Below, piece after piece: positions 51,637 to 60,012 of a stretch of 64,000 nucleotides of DNA. The DNA is from Paenibacillus xylanexedens (lineage in GTDB: Bacteria; Bacillota; Bacilli; Paenibacillales; Paenibacillaceae). Within the stretch, counting starts at the first letter, position 1. Each line of letters starts with the position of its first letter. The notes beneath the pieces were generated by a model that was given only the letters and a program-made list of their open reading frames with translations, did no database searches and was not told the DNA's origin. The position numbers and the translations under genes were made by a program. The stretch is taken from contig NZ_VEIO01000002.1 of NCBI RefSeq assembly GCF_007680605.1, forward strand, positions 493,899 to 557,898, given 5' to 3'.

Positions 51637-51668
51637 GAGTGACGGTTAAATACCGTTGCTCTTTTTTT
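51637..51668 (+). terminator. intrinsic terminator before tRNA-Ile
   Basis: GAGTGACGGT pairs with ACCGTTGCTC (two G-U), loop TAAAT, seven T residues. Confidence 0.88.
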
Positions 51669-51670
51669 AT

Positions 51671-51744
51671 GCTCACTTAACTCAGATGGTAAGAGTAGGC
51701 GTCTTATATGCGCTTGGTCGCTGGTTCGAGTCCAGCAGTGAGTA
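51671..51744 (+). tRNA. tRNA-Ile (anticodon UAU)
   Basis: 74 nt that fold as a complete cloverleaf. Acceptor GCTCACT/AGTGAGT, D-stem ACTC/GAGT, anticodon stem GGCGT/GCGCT with loop CTTATAT (anticodon TAT), T-arm GCTGG-TTCGAGT-CCAGC, discriminator A. CCA is not encoded. UAU reads the AUA isoleucine codon directly, without the lysidine-modified CAU tRNA that bacteria normally use. It lies inside the prophage immediately after a terminator. Confidence 0.88.
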
Positions 51745-51823
51745 TACAAAACACCGTAATCTAAACCTGAAAAGCCGAGGGGTGACGGTGAAGTAAGGTA
51801 CACGGGATAAGGAGGCGGTAACG

Positions 51824-52264
51824 TTGGTATTACCCGTAGGAGGCAAGGACGGAAAGGCTAATAGTCCGCAGCATCCTTTTTATGTATTGATGGTTGGTGG
51901 TAACGGAGAGACGGGCGAAGATCCGGCGGCGGAGATCATGGAAATGCTAAGAAGTAACTCCGTCAGGACAAGTGATTTGCCGTTGAGGATTGTGACGCAA
52001 ACACCAGACGGGCATCCAGGATATGATTATGTGGATATGCAAGCTGGCGTAGAGGGTTTTATAGCCGTTAATGGTGGTATGATATCCATCCGTAACATGA
52101 GCATGGATGAAACAGTATATTATGCTCCTGAATCAGGAAAAGAGGACCGAGGTATACCTTTGCTACCACGTAATGCATCTCGAATTATGGTGTTTGATGA
52201 AAACGTATATATCTATGCCAAAGCTGATACCAGAGTGCATTACACCTTCTTGGAGGTGGTTTAA
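51824..52264 (+). CDS. hypothetical phage structural-like protein
   Basis: 146 residues from TTG 51824 with AAGGAGGCGG upstream. Beta-rich, with GVEGFIAVNGGMISIRNMSMDETVYYAPESG and RVHYTFLEV at the end, a pattern seen in small fibre or decoration proteins. It is immediately followed by the collagen-like gene (no gap), so the two may form one appendage (inference). Confidence 0.6.
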   Translation: MVLPVGGKDGKANSPQHPFYVLMVGGNGETGEDPAAEIMEMLRSNSVRTSDLPLRIVTQTPDGHPGYDYVDMQAGVEGFIAVNGGMISIRNMSMDETVYYAPESGKEDRGIPLLPRNASRIMVFDENVYIYAKADTRVHYTFLEVV

Positions 52265-53182
52265 ATGCCTTTTGAAGAAGATTCGATGCCTGTAGGACCT
52301 ATGGGTCCGCCTGGTCCATCTGGTAACGATGGGGCGCCGGGTAAAGATGGCAAGGATGGTAAAGACGGATTACCCGGCATACAAGGTCCAGAAGGTCCAC
52401 AAGGTGAACGTGGTCCAGCAGGTGATATGACACAAGAAGAGCTTGAAGCGGCTATCGGTAATATGCCTGAATTGAAAGGTAACAAAGGCGATCCGGGGCC
52501 ACAAGGGATACAAGGGATGCCTGGCAGAGATGGTAGAGATGGACAGGACGGTGCCAATGGTATCGGCCTTAATTTTCGTTGGGACGGGACTAACCTTGGA
52601 GTAAAGCGTGATGACCAAGCCGATTTTGATTATCGCGCTTTACAAGGTAGTCCAGGACAGCAGGGGGTTAAGGGTGATACAGGGGAACAAGGTCCAAAGG
52701 GTGAGGTTGGTCCACCAGGTCCGCAAGGTGTTGAAGGTAAGCAAGGGCCTAAAGGAGAGACGGGCGTTCAAGGTGAACGTGGGTTACAAGGTCCAACAGG
52801 AACCACAGGACAGACTGGCCCGCAGGGTGTACAAGGATTAACAGGGCCAAAAGGCGACCCGGGAGATAGCCGCATCAAGTTTGCCAAAACAATCGATGTT
52901 GCTGCACAAACGACAGGATCGTTTACACTTCCAGCAATCAATCTAGGAACATTTGCAACCAGGCCGCTGGTATACACAGCCATTGAAGCACCAAGTGGCA
53001 GCTATGACGAACCAAGGTGTGTTATTGGTGGTAACGCCACAAGCGGATGGACACTCACTGTAACGATCGTAAGCCGCAAGACGAGTCTTGATATAAGTTT
53101 AGGTGCATTACTCAACATAAGCCTATTAGCATCATCTATACCAGCTTTAAAGCTACATGTGATTGCTTGTGAGCCAACATAA
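52265..53182 (+). CDS. collagen-like repeat protein
   Basis: 305 residues. Two blocks of Gly-X-Y triplets (about 11-55 and 68-100, then 118-205; e.g. GPMGPPGPSG, GKDGKDGKDG) are separated by short non-collagen segments. A ~100-residue globular C-terminal domain begins near RIKFAKTIDVAAQ. Collagen helices in phages serve as trimeric fibres or capsid decoration; SPP1 gp12 is a short collagen-like capsid protein. Its position before terminase, away from tail genes, favours a head fibre or decoration role over a tail fibre. Confidence 0.88.
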   Translation: MPFEEDSMPVGPMGPPGPSGNDGAPGKDGKDGKDGLPGIQGPEGPQGERGPAGDMTQEELEAAIGNMPELKGNKGDPGPQGIQGMPGRDGRDGQDGANGIGLNFRWDGTNLGVKRDDQADFDYRALQGSPGQQGVKGDTGEQGPKGEVGPPGPQGVEGKQGPKGETGVQGERGLQGPTGTTGQTGPQGVQGLTGPKGDPGDSRIKFAKTIDVAAQTTGSFTLPAINLGTFATRPLVYTAIEAPSGSYDEPRCVIGGNATSGWTLTVTIVSRKTSLDISLGALLNISLLASSIPALKLHVIACEPT

Positions 53183-53195
53183 GGAGGTACAAGCT

Positions 53196-53504
53196 ATGGA
53201 TGCTGTAACTAACTTCAATGGACACGTAAAGGTGAAACTAACTCAAGCGGGTTGGGATATCATAAATAAGCAGTATGCCTTGTTGAATGAACGTGTTAGA
53301 GCAAGAGGTGGTGAAGGTCATTTCACATTTGATAATGTTGATGAAGAAGGATACTCACGTTTTCAAATATGGGATCTCATGAATCGCTTCGGTGACTATA
53401 TGAGACCTGGTTATCTTGAACCTTTTCATGGAGAAATGATATTTATTGATTGTCAGGTACAGGAGCCAGCCGGTAAACCTCCAGATAAGAGTGGTGAAGT
53501 TTGA
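53196..53504 (+). CDS. hypothetical phage protein
   Basis: 102 residues from ATG 53196 (SD AAGGAGG). FNGHVKVKLTQAGWDIINKQY and YSRFQIWDLMNRFGDYMRPG are patterns I recall from conserved phage proteins of unknown role near terminase genes. Stop overlaps the next start. Confidence 0.68.
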   Translation: MDAVTNFNGHVKVKLTQAGWDIINKQYALLNERVRARGGEGHFTFDNVDEEGYSRFQIWDLMNRFGDYMRPGYLEPFHGEMIFIDCQVQEPAGKPPDKSGEV

Positions 53505-53821
53505 TGGATATGAAATCTTTCAATCGAACAATAGGGGCGGTATTGATTATATTATTGTTTCCTGCAGCTTCAACATGGAAGAGGCCTGTTGCCACAGGTT
53601 TAATCATGTTCGGAATTTCAACATTGTTTACCGTGTATGGACTATCGATGTTGAAGAATATTATGTTTTGTTATTGGACAGTATCATTATTTTGTTTTCT
53701 TATTACTTCGGGATGGTTGGTTGATGATAAGAAGAGTAAGATAACTTTCTATGTTGGTGCGACATTACTAGTGTTATCAACGATAGGTTTTCGGTATTTA
53801 ATGAATCAGTATTGGAGTTAA
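53504..53821 (+). CDS. small membrane protein
   Basis: 105 residues with three to four hydrophobic helices (about 10-27, 32-50, 55-75 and 80-98). No motif for holin is clear, and lysis genes would be expected further right, so it is left as a membrane protein of unknown function. Could affect superinfection (speculative). Confidence 0.62.
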   Translation: MDMKSFNRTIGAVLIILLFPAASTWKRPVATGLIMFGISTLFTVYGLSMLKNIMFCYWTVSLFCFLITSGWLVDDKKSKITFYVGATLLVLSTIGFRYLMNQYWS

Positions 53822-53856
53822 AGAAAGCAGAATAGTTTGGGGGTGGGTGATATGAC

Positions 53857-54300
53857 ATGAGCCTAAGTGAACAACAGAAAAGATTCGCTGACTATTACAT
53901 TGAAACAGGTAATGCAACGCAGAGTTATCATAATGCCGGGTACAAGGCTAAAGGTAAATCAGCCGAGGTCAATGCTTCCAGACTGCTAGCGAATGCTAAG
54001 GTGAGGCAATATGTTGATGAATTGATAGCAAAAAAGGATGCAAAACGTATAGCGAAACAGGACGAAGTGCTCGAATTCCTCACAAATGTGCTAAGGGGTG
54101 AAGTGAAAGAACAGTTTCCTTTAGGCATGGGCATGGGTGAGCAATCGCTTGTTAAGAAGGAACTTGATGGCAAGGATCGTATCAAAGCGGCTGAATTATT
54201 GGGTAAACGTTATGCACTGTGGACGGATAAACAACAGATTGAAGGCAATGTTGGTGTGCAGATCATAGATGATTTGGGTGATAGCGATGCTGAAGGTTAA
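53857..54300 (+). CDS. terS: terminase small subunit
   Basis: 147 residues. LSEQQKRFADYYIETGNATQSYHNAGYKAKGKSAEVNASRLLANAKVRQYVDELI is the Terminase_2 HTH region that recognises pac/cos, followed by a helical oligomerisation part. Overlaps the large subunit gene by 14 bp. Confidence 0.93.
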   Translation: MSLSEQQKRFADYYIETGNATQSYHNAGYKAKGKSAEVNASRLLANAKVRQYVDELIAKKDAKRIAKQDEVLEFLTNVLRGEVKEQFPLGMGMGEQSLVKKELDGKDRIKAAELLGKRYALWTDKQQIEGNVGVQIIDDLGDSDAEG

Positions 54301-55540
54301 GCTATCAGAGAAGGTTACGCCGCACTTTCACGATTTTTGGCGTATATCCAATTCGCATAAGTACCTGAAGCATGTTCTTAAAGGTGGTCGTGCATCTGGT
54401 AAATCGGCGCAAATTAGCTTAAAGATAATCATCGATATGATGAAGTATGCAGTTACCACATTGTGTGTTCGAAAGGTCGCCCGCACACTAGAGGAAAGCG
54501 TATTTGAACAACTCAAAGAGGCTATCGACATACTTGGTGTAGGTCATTACTGGAAGATTGTTAAAAGCCCGTTACAGTTGGTATACATCCCTCGCGGCAA
54601 TAAAATCATATTCCGTGGCGCTGATGATCCAGCCAAGATCAAATCAATTAAGATGTCCAAGTTCCCTATTGCATTCCTTTGGATAGAGGAAATGGCTGAG
54701 TTTAAAACTGAAGATGAGATATCGACTATCGAGAAATCCATTTTGCGTGCGGATTTAGGCGATGGTCTTTTTTATGCGTTCTATTACTCTTACAACCCAC
54801 CCAAGCGTAAGCAATCGTGGGTGAACAAGCTTTATGAATCGCACATCATACCAAATAACACGTACGTTCATCATTCCACATATCTGAACAATCCGTATCT
54901 ATCAAAAGAGGGTATTGAAGAAGCTGAGGAATTGAAACGGACGCGTATACAGCGGTATGAGTGGGAGTACCTCGGAAAAGCGATAGGGAGCGGCGTTGTG
55001 CCATTTGATAATTTGAATTTCCGTAAGATCACGGATGAGGAAATAAAGACGTTCGATAATATCCGGCAAGGCAATGACTGGGGCTATGGTGTTGATCCAG
55101 CGGCATTTGTTCGCTGGCACTATGACAAGACACGACGCAAGATATACGCACTAGATGAGGTTTACGGCGTAAAGCTATCGAACCGCGAATTAGCTGAGAG
55201 GATCAAGAAGAAGGGCTATGACAACCAGGTAACGATTGCCGATAGTGCTGAGCCTAAATCGGTTGATGAAATGCGTCTGCAGCTACAATGCCGGTTCAAG
55301 GGAGCAAAGAAAGGCCCTAATTCAGTGGAGTATGGCGAGAAGTGGTTGGATGACCTGGATGAGATCGTGATCGATCCAGCACGCACGCCGAACATTGCAC
55401 GAGAGTTTGAGAACATCGACTATCAGACGGATTCAGACGGTAATCCAAGGGCTCGGTTGGATGACAAAGACAATCATACGATCGATGCTACAAGGTATGC
55501 CTTTGAGGATGACATGAGAGGCCCGACATTACGTTTTTAA
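54287..55540 (+). CDS. terL: terminase large subunit
   Basis: 417 residues. ATPase with the Walker-A-like KGGRASGKSAQIS near 28, a Walker B region FLWIEEMAEF, and the C-terminal RNase H-like nuclease region starting WGYGVDPAAFVRWHYD and ending DDKDNHTIDATRYA. Terminase_3 / PBSX XtmB-SPP1 gp2 type, implying headful (pac) packaging in relatives. ATG 54287. Confidence 0.94.
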   Translation: MLKVKLSEKVTPHFHDFWRISNSHKYLKHVLKGGRASGKSAQISLKIIIDMMKYAVTTLCVRKVARTLEESVFEQLKEAIDILGVGHYWKIVKSPLQLVYIPRGNKIIFRGADDPAKIKSIKMSKFPIAFLWIEEMAEFKTEDEISTIEKSILRADLGDGLFYAFYYSYNPPKRKQSWVNKLYESHIIPNNTYVHHSTYLNNPYLSKEGIEEAEELKRTRIQRYEWEYLGKAIGSGVVPFDNLNFRKITDEEIKTFDNIRQGNDWGYGVDPAAFVRWHYDKTRRKIYALDEVYGVKLSNRELAERIKKKGYDNQVTIADSAEPKSVDEMRLQLQCRFKGAKKGPNSVEYGEKWLDDLDEIVIDPARTPNIAREFENIDYQTDSDGNPRARLDDKDNHTIDATRYAFEDDMRGPTLRF

Positions 55541-55555
55541 CGAAGGGAGGTACAT

Positions 55556-57037
55556 ATGAGTACTATCAACGAAATATTGCGTAATCTAGATGAGAATGCG
55601 CCAATGACAAATCGAGAGATTGCAGTTCAAGAAGTGACCGATTTCAAAGCGTCAGAAAAAAGGCGATGGATGATCTTAGGAGATCAGTATTATCGCAATA
55701 AAACCAAGATACTGGACCATAAACGATGGGTTATTGGTGAAGGTGGAGTTAAATCCGAGGCTTTGAACCTTGCTAACAACAAATTGGTTCATGGTCATAT
55801 TCGTAAATTGACAGATCAAAAGACCGGATATTTATTATCAAAGCCTTTTAGTATCCAAACGGATGGGCCAGATGAGTATATTGATCTGTTGAATGAATAT
55901 TTTGATAAGAGTTACAGACGTCAACTCAAGAATGTAGGGAAGAACGCAATTACCAACGGAATTGGGTGGAAGCAGATTTACTATGATGAAAAAGGTAAAT
56001 TATCATTCAAAGTGTTGCCTTCTCATGAGTGCGTGCCTCTATGGAGAGATAACGCCCATACTGAGTTGGATGCGTTCATTCGATTCTATGACCAAATTGT
56101 TTATGAGGCTAAAACCAAGAAGACTATTTCTATCATTGAATTCTGGGATCTGAATGGCGTGATTGTTTTTTCACAGGATGCATTGAAATCTGATGGTTTT
56201 AAAGTTTCTAAGGATATCAAAAGTCATTTCACGGTTACAGTAAAAGATGTTGAACAGGCGATGAACTGGGAGCAATTACCCTTCATACCTTACAAGTACA
56301 ATGAGGAAGAGCAACCTTTAGTTGAGATGCTGCACTCGCTAGTTGATGATTACGACCAAAAAGCTTCTATGAATTCCAATAACCTGGATGACTTACCAAA
56401 CAGCCTTTTGGTGTTGAAAGGTTACGGTGGCACGGACCTAGGAGAAGCGAGGAGAAACTTGTCTCAGTACAGGATGGTTGAATTGGCTATAGACGGTGGA
56501 CTTGATTCAGTGTCTATCGATATTGACACAGAAGCTTATTCAGATCATATGGAACGGCTTCGTAAATCCATTTATGAGTTCGGCCGAGGTGTGGACACAC
56601 AATCACAGGAGTTCGGTAATAGTCCAACAGGGATAGCATTAAGGTTTATGTATTCAGATTTGGATATGGATGCAAATACCATTGATACAGAGTTCCAAGC
56701 TAGTTTGGAAAAAGAAATGTTCTTTATCAATACAGATATTTACAACAAGACGGGCAAGGATTATTCCATGTACTCAGTAGACTTTCTTTTCAATCGAGAT
56801 ATCCCAATCAATGAGACTGAAGCCATCACAAATGTCAAAGACAGCGTAGGTATCCTGTCAGAGGAAACTATTCTAGCAAATCATCCATGGACAACCGATG
56901 TGGGTGAGGAAATGGACCGAATCGAAAAAGAACGTAAATCATCCATGGAGGAAGACGCTTCAAGGCAATTTGCGTTTGCTCAGGAACAGAATGGTGGTGA
57001 TGACAATGGACAAGAAGGTCAAGACGGCGGTGAATGA
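55556..57037 (+). CDS. portal protein (SPP1 gp6-like)
   Basis: 493 residues. DKRWVIGEGGVKSEALNLANNKLVHGHIRKLTDQKTGYLLSKPF-type start region and the mid segment EEQPLVEMLHSLVDDYDQKASMNSNNLDDLPNSLLVLKGY are typical of Phage_prot_Gp6 portals. It forms the dodecameric DNA entry ring. SD GGGAGG, ATG 55556. Confidence 0.92.
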   Translation: MSTINEILRNLDENAPMTNREIAVQEVTDFKASEKRRWMILGDQYYRNKTKILDHKRWVIGEGGVKSEALNLANNKLVHGHIRKLTDQKTGYLLSKPFSIQTDGPDEYIDLLNEYFDKSYRRQLKNVGKNAITNGIGWKQIYYDEKGKLSFKVLPSHECVPLWRDNAHTELDAFIRFYDQIVYEAKTKKTISIIEFWDLNGVIVFSQDALKSDGFKVSKDIKSHFTVTVKDVEQAMNWEQLPFIPYKYNEEEQPLVEMLHSLVDDYDQKASMNSNNLDDLPNSLLVLKGYGGTDLGEARRNLSQYRMVELAIDGGLDSVSIDIDTEAYSDHMERLRKSIYEFGRGVDTQSQEFGNSPTGIALRFMYSDLDMDANTIDTEFQASLEKEMFFINTDIYNKTGKDYSMYSVDFLFNRDIPINETEAITNVKDSVGILSEETILANHPWTTDVGEEMDRIEKERKSSMEEDASRQFAFAQEQNGGDDNGQEGQDGGE

Positions 57038-57209
57038 GTTGATCACTGATCTATGTGAGACTGCAAAGAGGCAAAACTCAGAATCTCACGATGGACTTCC
57101 GGCTACAGTTGAGGCTATAGCTCGTTTGCTTGAGTCATCACAAAATTGTGTGCCTGTATCGGATGCTATCGGTTTTGTGGTGCCTACAGGCGGTGGTGAG
57201 GATGAATGA
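57006..57209 (+). CDS. small hypothetical phage protein
   Basis: 67 residues from ATG 57006, overlapping the portal end in another frame. Helical, ending PVSDAIGFVVPTGGGEDE. Its stop overlaps the next start, so translation is coupled. Confidence 0.55.
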   Translation: MDKKVKTAVNELITDLCETAKRQNSESHDGLPATVEAIARLLESSQNCVPVSDAIGFVVPTGGGEDE

Positions 57210-58321
57210 AACCGCAGAAGTACTGGCAGAAACGATCTGAACAAGCCGCTCAACACCAATACGACAAGACAGATGGTTACATCAATGCTGTAAGCCGTGA
57301 ATATGAGTTGGCTATACGCTCCATGACCAAGGATCTAAACGAATGGTACTATCGATTCGCGAAGAATAACGAGTTGTCGTTTGCAGATGGGAAGAAGTTG
57401 CTTACCAAGGGTGAACTGAAAGAGTTCAGAATGACTTTGGAACAGTTTACGGCTATGGCAAAGGGCAATCTTGACGGTACGTGGACAAAGGAACTGAACA
57501 ACGTTTACTTTAAGACGCGCATAGACCGACTGAGCGCCTTGCTGATCCAGTTACAACAGCAGATTGAGGTATTAGCAGCTAATCAACAAACAGGCACTAA
57601 CGTCCTAATGCAAGGCGTGTACACAGATACCTATTACCGAACAATTTACGAGGTACACAAGGGATTAGGTATCGGCGTATCTTTCGCGGCGGTTGATACC
57701 GTCGCTGTGGCTAAGGTGATTGCTCAACCATGGCTTGGGAAGAACTACAGTGCCCGGATATGGGATGACAGAGACAAGTTAGTGCGAGAAATACGAAGCA
57801 CCTTATCTCAATCTATCATCCGTGGTGACAGCATCGACCAAATGACCAGAGTTATGTCGGCTCGTATGGAAGTCGGGAAAAGAGCGGCGGAACGTTTGGT
57901 TCGAACAGAAACAGCACATATCATTCAAGAGGCGACATTCGATGGTTACAAAGCCAGCGGGGTCGTGGATAAGTACCAAATACTCGCCACGCTTGATAAG
58001 AGAACATCAAAGATCTGCCAAGGTATGGACGGTAAGGTCTTTTCGTTGAGCGAGAAAGAGGTTAGCGTTACGTTCCCACCATTTCACACTAATTGCCGGA
58101 CAACCACTACTGTTTATTTCGAGGATGACGATGATCCTGGTACACGGATTGCTCGGGATGCAAGCGGAAAGAACATCACAGTACCAGGCAGTATGACTTA
58201 TGCCGAGTGGAAGAAGGAATACGGCGTTGAAGTGCCAGATGTTAAGGCTGTTCCAAAGAAAGGCAAGGCATCAGAGTCTGGGCGTAAGCTTGAGTTTACA
58301 GAATACGAAATTATTGATTAG
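57206..58321 (+). CDS. minor head protein (SPP1 gp7 / Mu gpF-like)
   Basis: 371 residues. The C-terminal Phage_Mu_F domain shows AAERLVRTETAHIIQEATFDGYKASGVVDKYQILATLDKRTSKICQGMDGKVF and FPPFHTNCRTTTTVYFEDD. Helical N-terminus. Binds portal and is packaged in the head, possibly ejected with DNA. Confidence 0.92.
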   Translation: MKPQKYWQKRSEQAAQHQYDKTDGYINAVSREYELAIRSMTKDLNEWYYRFAKNNELSFADGKKLLTKGELKEFRMTLEQFTAMAKGNLDGTWTKELNNVYFKTRIDRLSALLIQLQQQIEVLAANQQTGTNVLMQGVYTDTYYRTIYEVHKGLGIGVSFAAVDTVAVAKVIAQPWLGKNYSARIWDDRDKLVREIRSTLSQSIIRGDSIDQMTRVMSARMEVGKRAAERLVRTETAHIIQEATFDGYKASGVVDKYQILATLDKRTSKICQGMDGKVFSLSEKEVSVTFPPFHTNCRTTTTVYFEDDDDPGTRIARDASGKNITVPGSMTYAEWKKEYGVEVPDVKAVPKKGKASESGRKLEFTEYEIID

Positions 58322-58331
58322 GAGTGATCAC

Positions 58332-58613
58332 ATGGCAGTAGGACTTTATGAGAAACGAATACAGGTTCAAGCTATTCAATTTGAAGGATATCCTTCTTCT
58401 GATCCAATGCACATAAATGAGGTTAATTCATTTGTTCAAATACCGACTTCTTTTACTTTTACAACCACAGGGATTGTCCTAAGAATCATTTTCAGCCAAA
58501 TCAATGTTATCGAAGTCAAGGTTGGAGAGTACATCGTCAAGGATGTGGCGGGCAAGATTACCAAAATGACAAAAGCAGAGTTTGAAGCAGAGTATACCGA
58601 AGTAACCGAATAG
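58332..58613 (+). CDS. phage protein, paralogue of the next gene
   Basis: 93 residues. YEKRIQVQAIQFEGYPSS ... VGEYIVKDVAGKITKMTKAEFEAEYTEV follows the same plan as the gene at 58623 (GDYIIKGVQGEIYPCKPEIFRATYE), a small beta-rich phage family of unknown function. SD AGGAGTG. Confidence 0.7.
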   Translation: MAVGLYEKRIQVQAIQFEGYPSSDPMHINEVNSFVQIPTSFTFTTTGIVLRIIFSQINVIEVKVGEYIVKDVAGKITKMTKAEFEAEYTEVTE

Positions 58614-58622
58614 GAGAAGACA

Positions 58623-58913
58623 ATGCCAAAGTATCGTAAGAAACCTGTTGTTATCGAAGCTGTTCAATTCAACATCGGCGATCCTCAGCCTGAATGGTTT
58701 ACAGGTGCTATCTTCAATGGCGTTATTCAGGTGTTCGATGATCACGCTACTATCACCACGCTTGAAGGCGTTATGACCGCGAACCTGGGCGACTACATTA
58801 TCAAAGGTGTCCAAGGTGAGATTTACCCTTGTAAGCCGGAAATATTCCGAGCAACATACGAAACAGTGCCGGTTGAATCACCACAAGAAGACGTTTATTA
58901 CAATGGGCTGTGA
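58623..58913 (+). CDS. small conserved phage protein (GDYIIKGVxGEIYPCKP type)
   Basis: 96 residues. YRKKPVVIEAVQFNIGD at the start and NLGDYIIKGVQGEIYPCKPEIFRATYE are the widespread signature of this family, found in many tailed phages. Function not known. Confidence 0.85.
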   Translation: MPKYRKKPVVIEAVQFNIGDPQPEWFTGAIFNGVIQVFDDHATITTLEGVMTANLGDYIIKGVQGEIYPCKPEIFRATYETVPVESPQEDVYYNGL

Positions 58914-59030
58914 CTTAACGCCACGGCCTTTTATTATGCCGTCCTTTTGGTATTGCGGACGTTAAAGAACAAGACATCACCGGACGCGACCGGGTTAACA
59001 AGCGAAGATGAATAATTGGAGGATAACAAC

Positions 59031-59630
59031 GTGAATAAAGAACAATTTATCGCACTCGGATTGAGTGAAGATTTGGCTGAGAAGGCCGCTACAGCATCAG
59101 CAGATGAGTTGAAAGGGTTTGTGCCAAAGGCTCGATTCGATGAAGTCAACGAGGCAAAGAAACAAGCAGAAGGAAGTATTGCTGAGCGAGACAAGCAAAT
59201 TGCCGATCTTGGCAAGACAGCAGGACTGAGTGAAGAGTTTAAAAAGCAGATTGAAACGCTTCAAGGTGAAAACAAAGCGGCTAAGGAACAATATGAAGCA
59301 GACATGAAGGAACTACGCCTTAACACTGCATTGAAACTGTCCTTGAGCGGTCAGGTACACGATCCGGATATCGTGGCAGGGCTGTTGGACAAAACAAAAA
59401 TTGAATTGAATGAGGATGGCAGTGTTAAAGCCGGACTCGAAGACCAAGTAAAGGCCCTGTCTGAGAGCAAGGCTTTTTTGTTTGTCCAAAAAGAGGAAAG
59501 TAAGCCAGCATTCAAAGGCGCTACGCCAGCAGAAGCTGGGGGTGGCGGAAATCCACCATCAGATCCAAAAGGTTACGATGCAGGTAAGTCATTAGCAGAA
59601 CAAAGAAACCAGGGAGGAAGTGGCAAGTAA
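59031..59630 (+). CDS. scaffold protein (gp20-like)
   Basis: 199 residues, GTG start after GGAGG. An N-terminal globular part, long coiled coil (about 40-105, ARFDEVNEAKKQAEGSIAERDKQIADLGK) and low-complexity Gly/Pro tail. Placed directly before decoration and major capsid genes, as scaffolds are. Guides procapsid assembly. Confidence 0.88.
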   Translation: MNKEQFIALGLSEDLAEKAATASADELKGFVPKARFDEVNEAKKQAEGSIAERDKQIADLGKTAGLSEEFKKQIETLQGENKAAKEQYEADMKELRLNTALKLSLSGQVHDPDIVAGLLDKTKIELNEDGSVKAGLEDQVKALSESKAFLFVQKEESKPAFKGATPAEAGGGGNPPSDPKGYDAGKSLAEQRNQGGSGK

Positions 59631-59986
59631 TGAACTTGAATCCACGTGTAAAAGAGTACGGTTCTCAGAAGGAAATTTTGTATACAGTAAAAGGTTCGAT
59701 TGAGAAAGTGGCTGGCTTGACTTTGGATGGAACGCAATTTGCGGTTAATACGCTTATTCCAGCTGGTACTGCGGTTAGTATTCAAGCGAATGGGTTGGCT
59801 AAACCATGGGCTGATGCAGACACAGGCAAACCATATCTAACAAACCACGATGTAATGACTGCTGATGTGACGACAGTGAATGTAATTGTTGGTGCATGGG
59901 CAGAAGCACTTGTTGTTGAAAGCAAACTGACGGGTGTGACCGCGGCATTTAAAACAGCTGCTGGCGCGCGTTACCGTTTCTACTAA
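59630..59986 (+). CDS. head decoration-like protein
   Basis: 118 residues, mostly beta: LNPRVKEYGSQKEILYTVKG ... FKTAAGARYRF. Size, start overlapping the scaffold stop, and position before the capsid gene suggest a capsid-stabilising protein (lambda D-like role). No specific motif. Confidence 0.75.
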   Translation: MNLNPRVKEYGSQKEILYTVKGSIEKVAGLTLDGTQFAVNTLIPAGTAVSIQANGLAKPWADADTGKPYLTNHDVMTADVTTVNVIVGAWAEALVVESKLTGVTAAFKTAAGARYRFY

Positions 59987-60012
59987 TCAGAATAAAGGAA
60001 GGTGTATAAATA

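Noticed and set aside
52265..53182. Host exosporium (BclA-like) collagen gene
   Set aside because: It is embedded in phage late genes, lacks a BclA N-terminal targeting motif, and is joined to a phage-like gene upstream.
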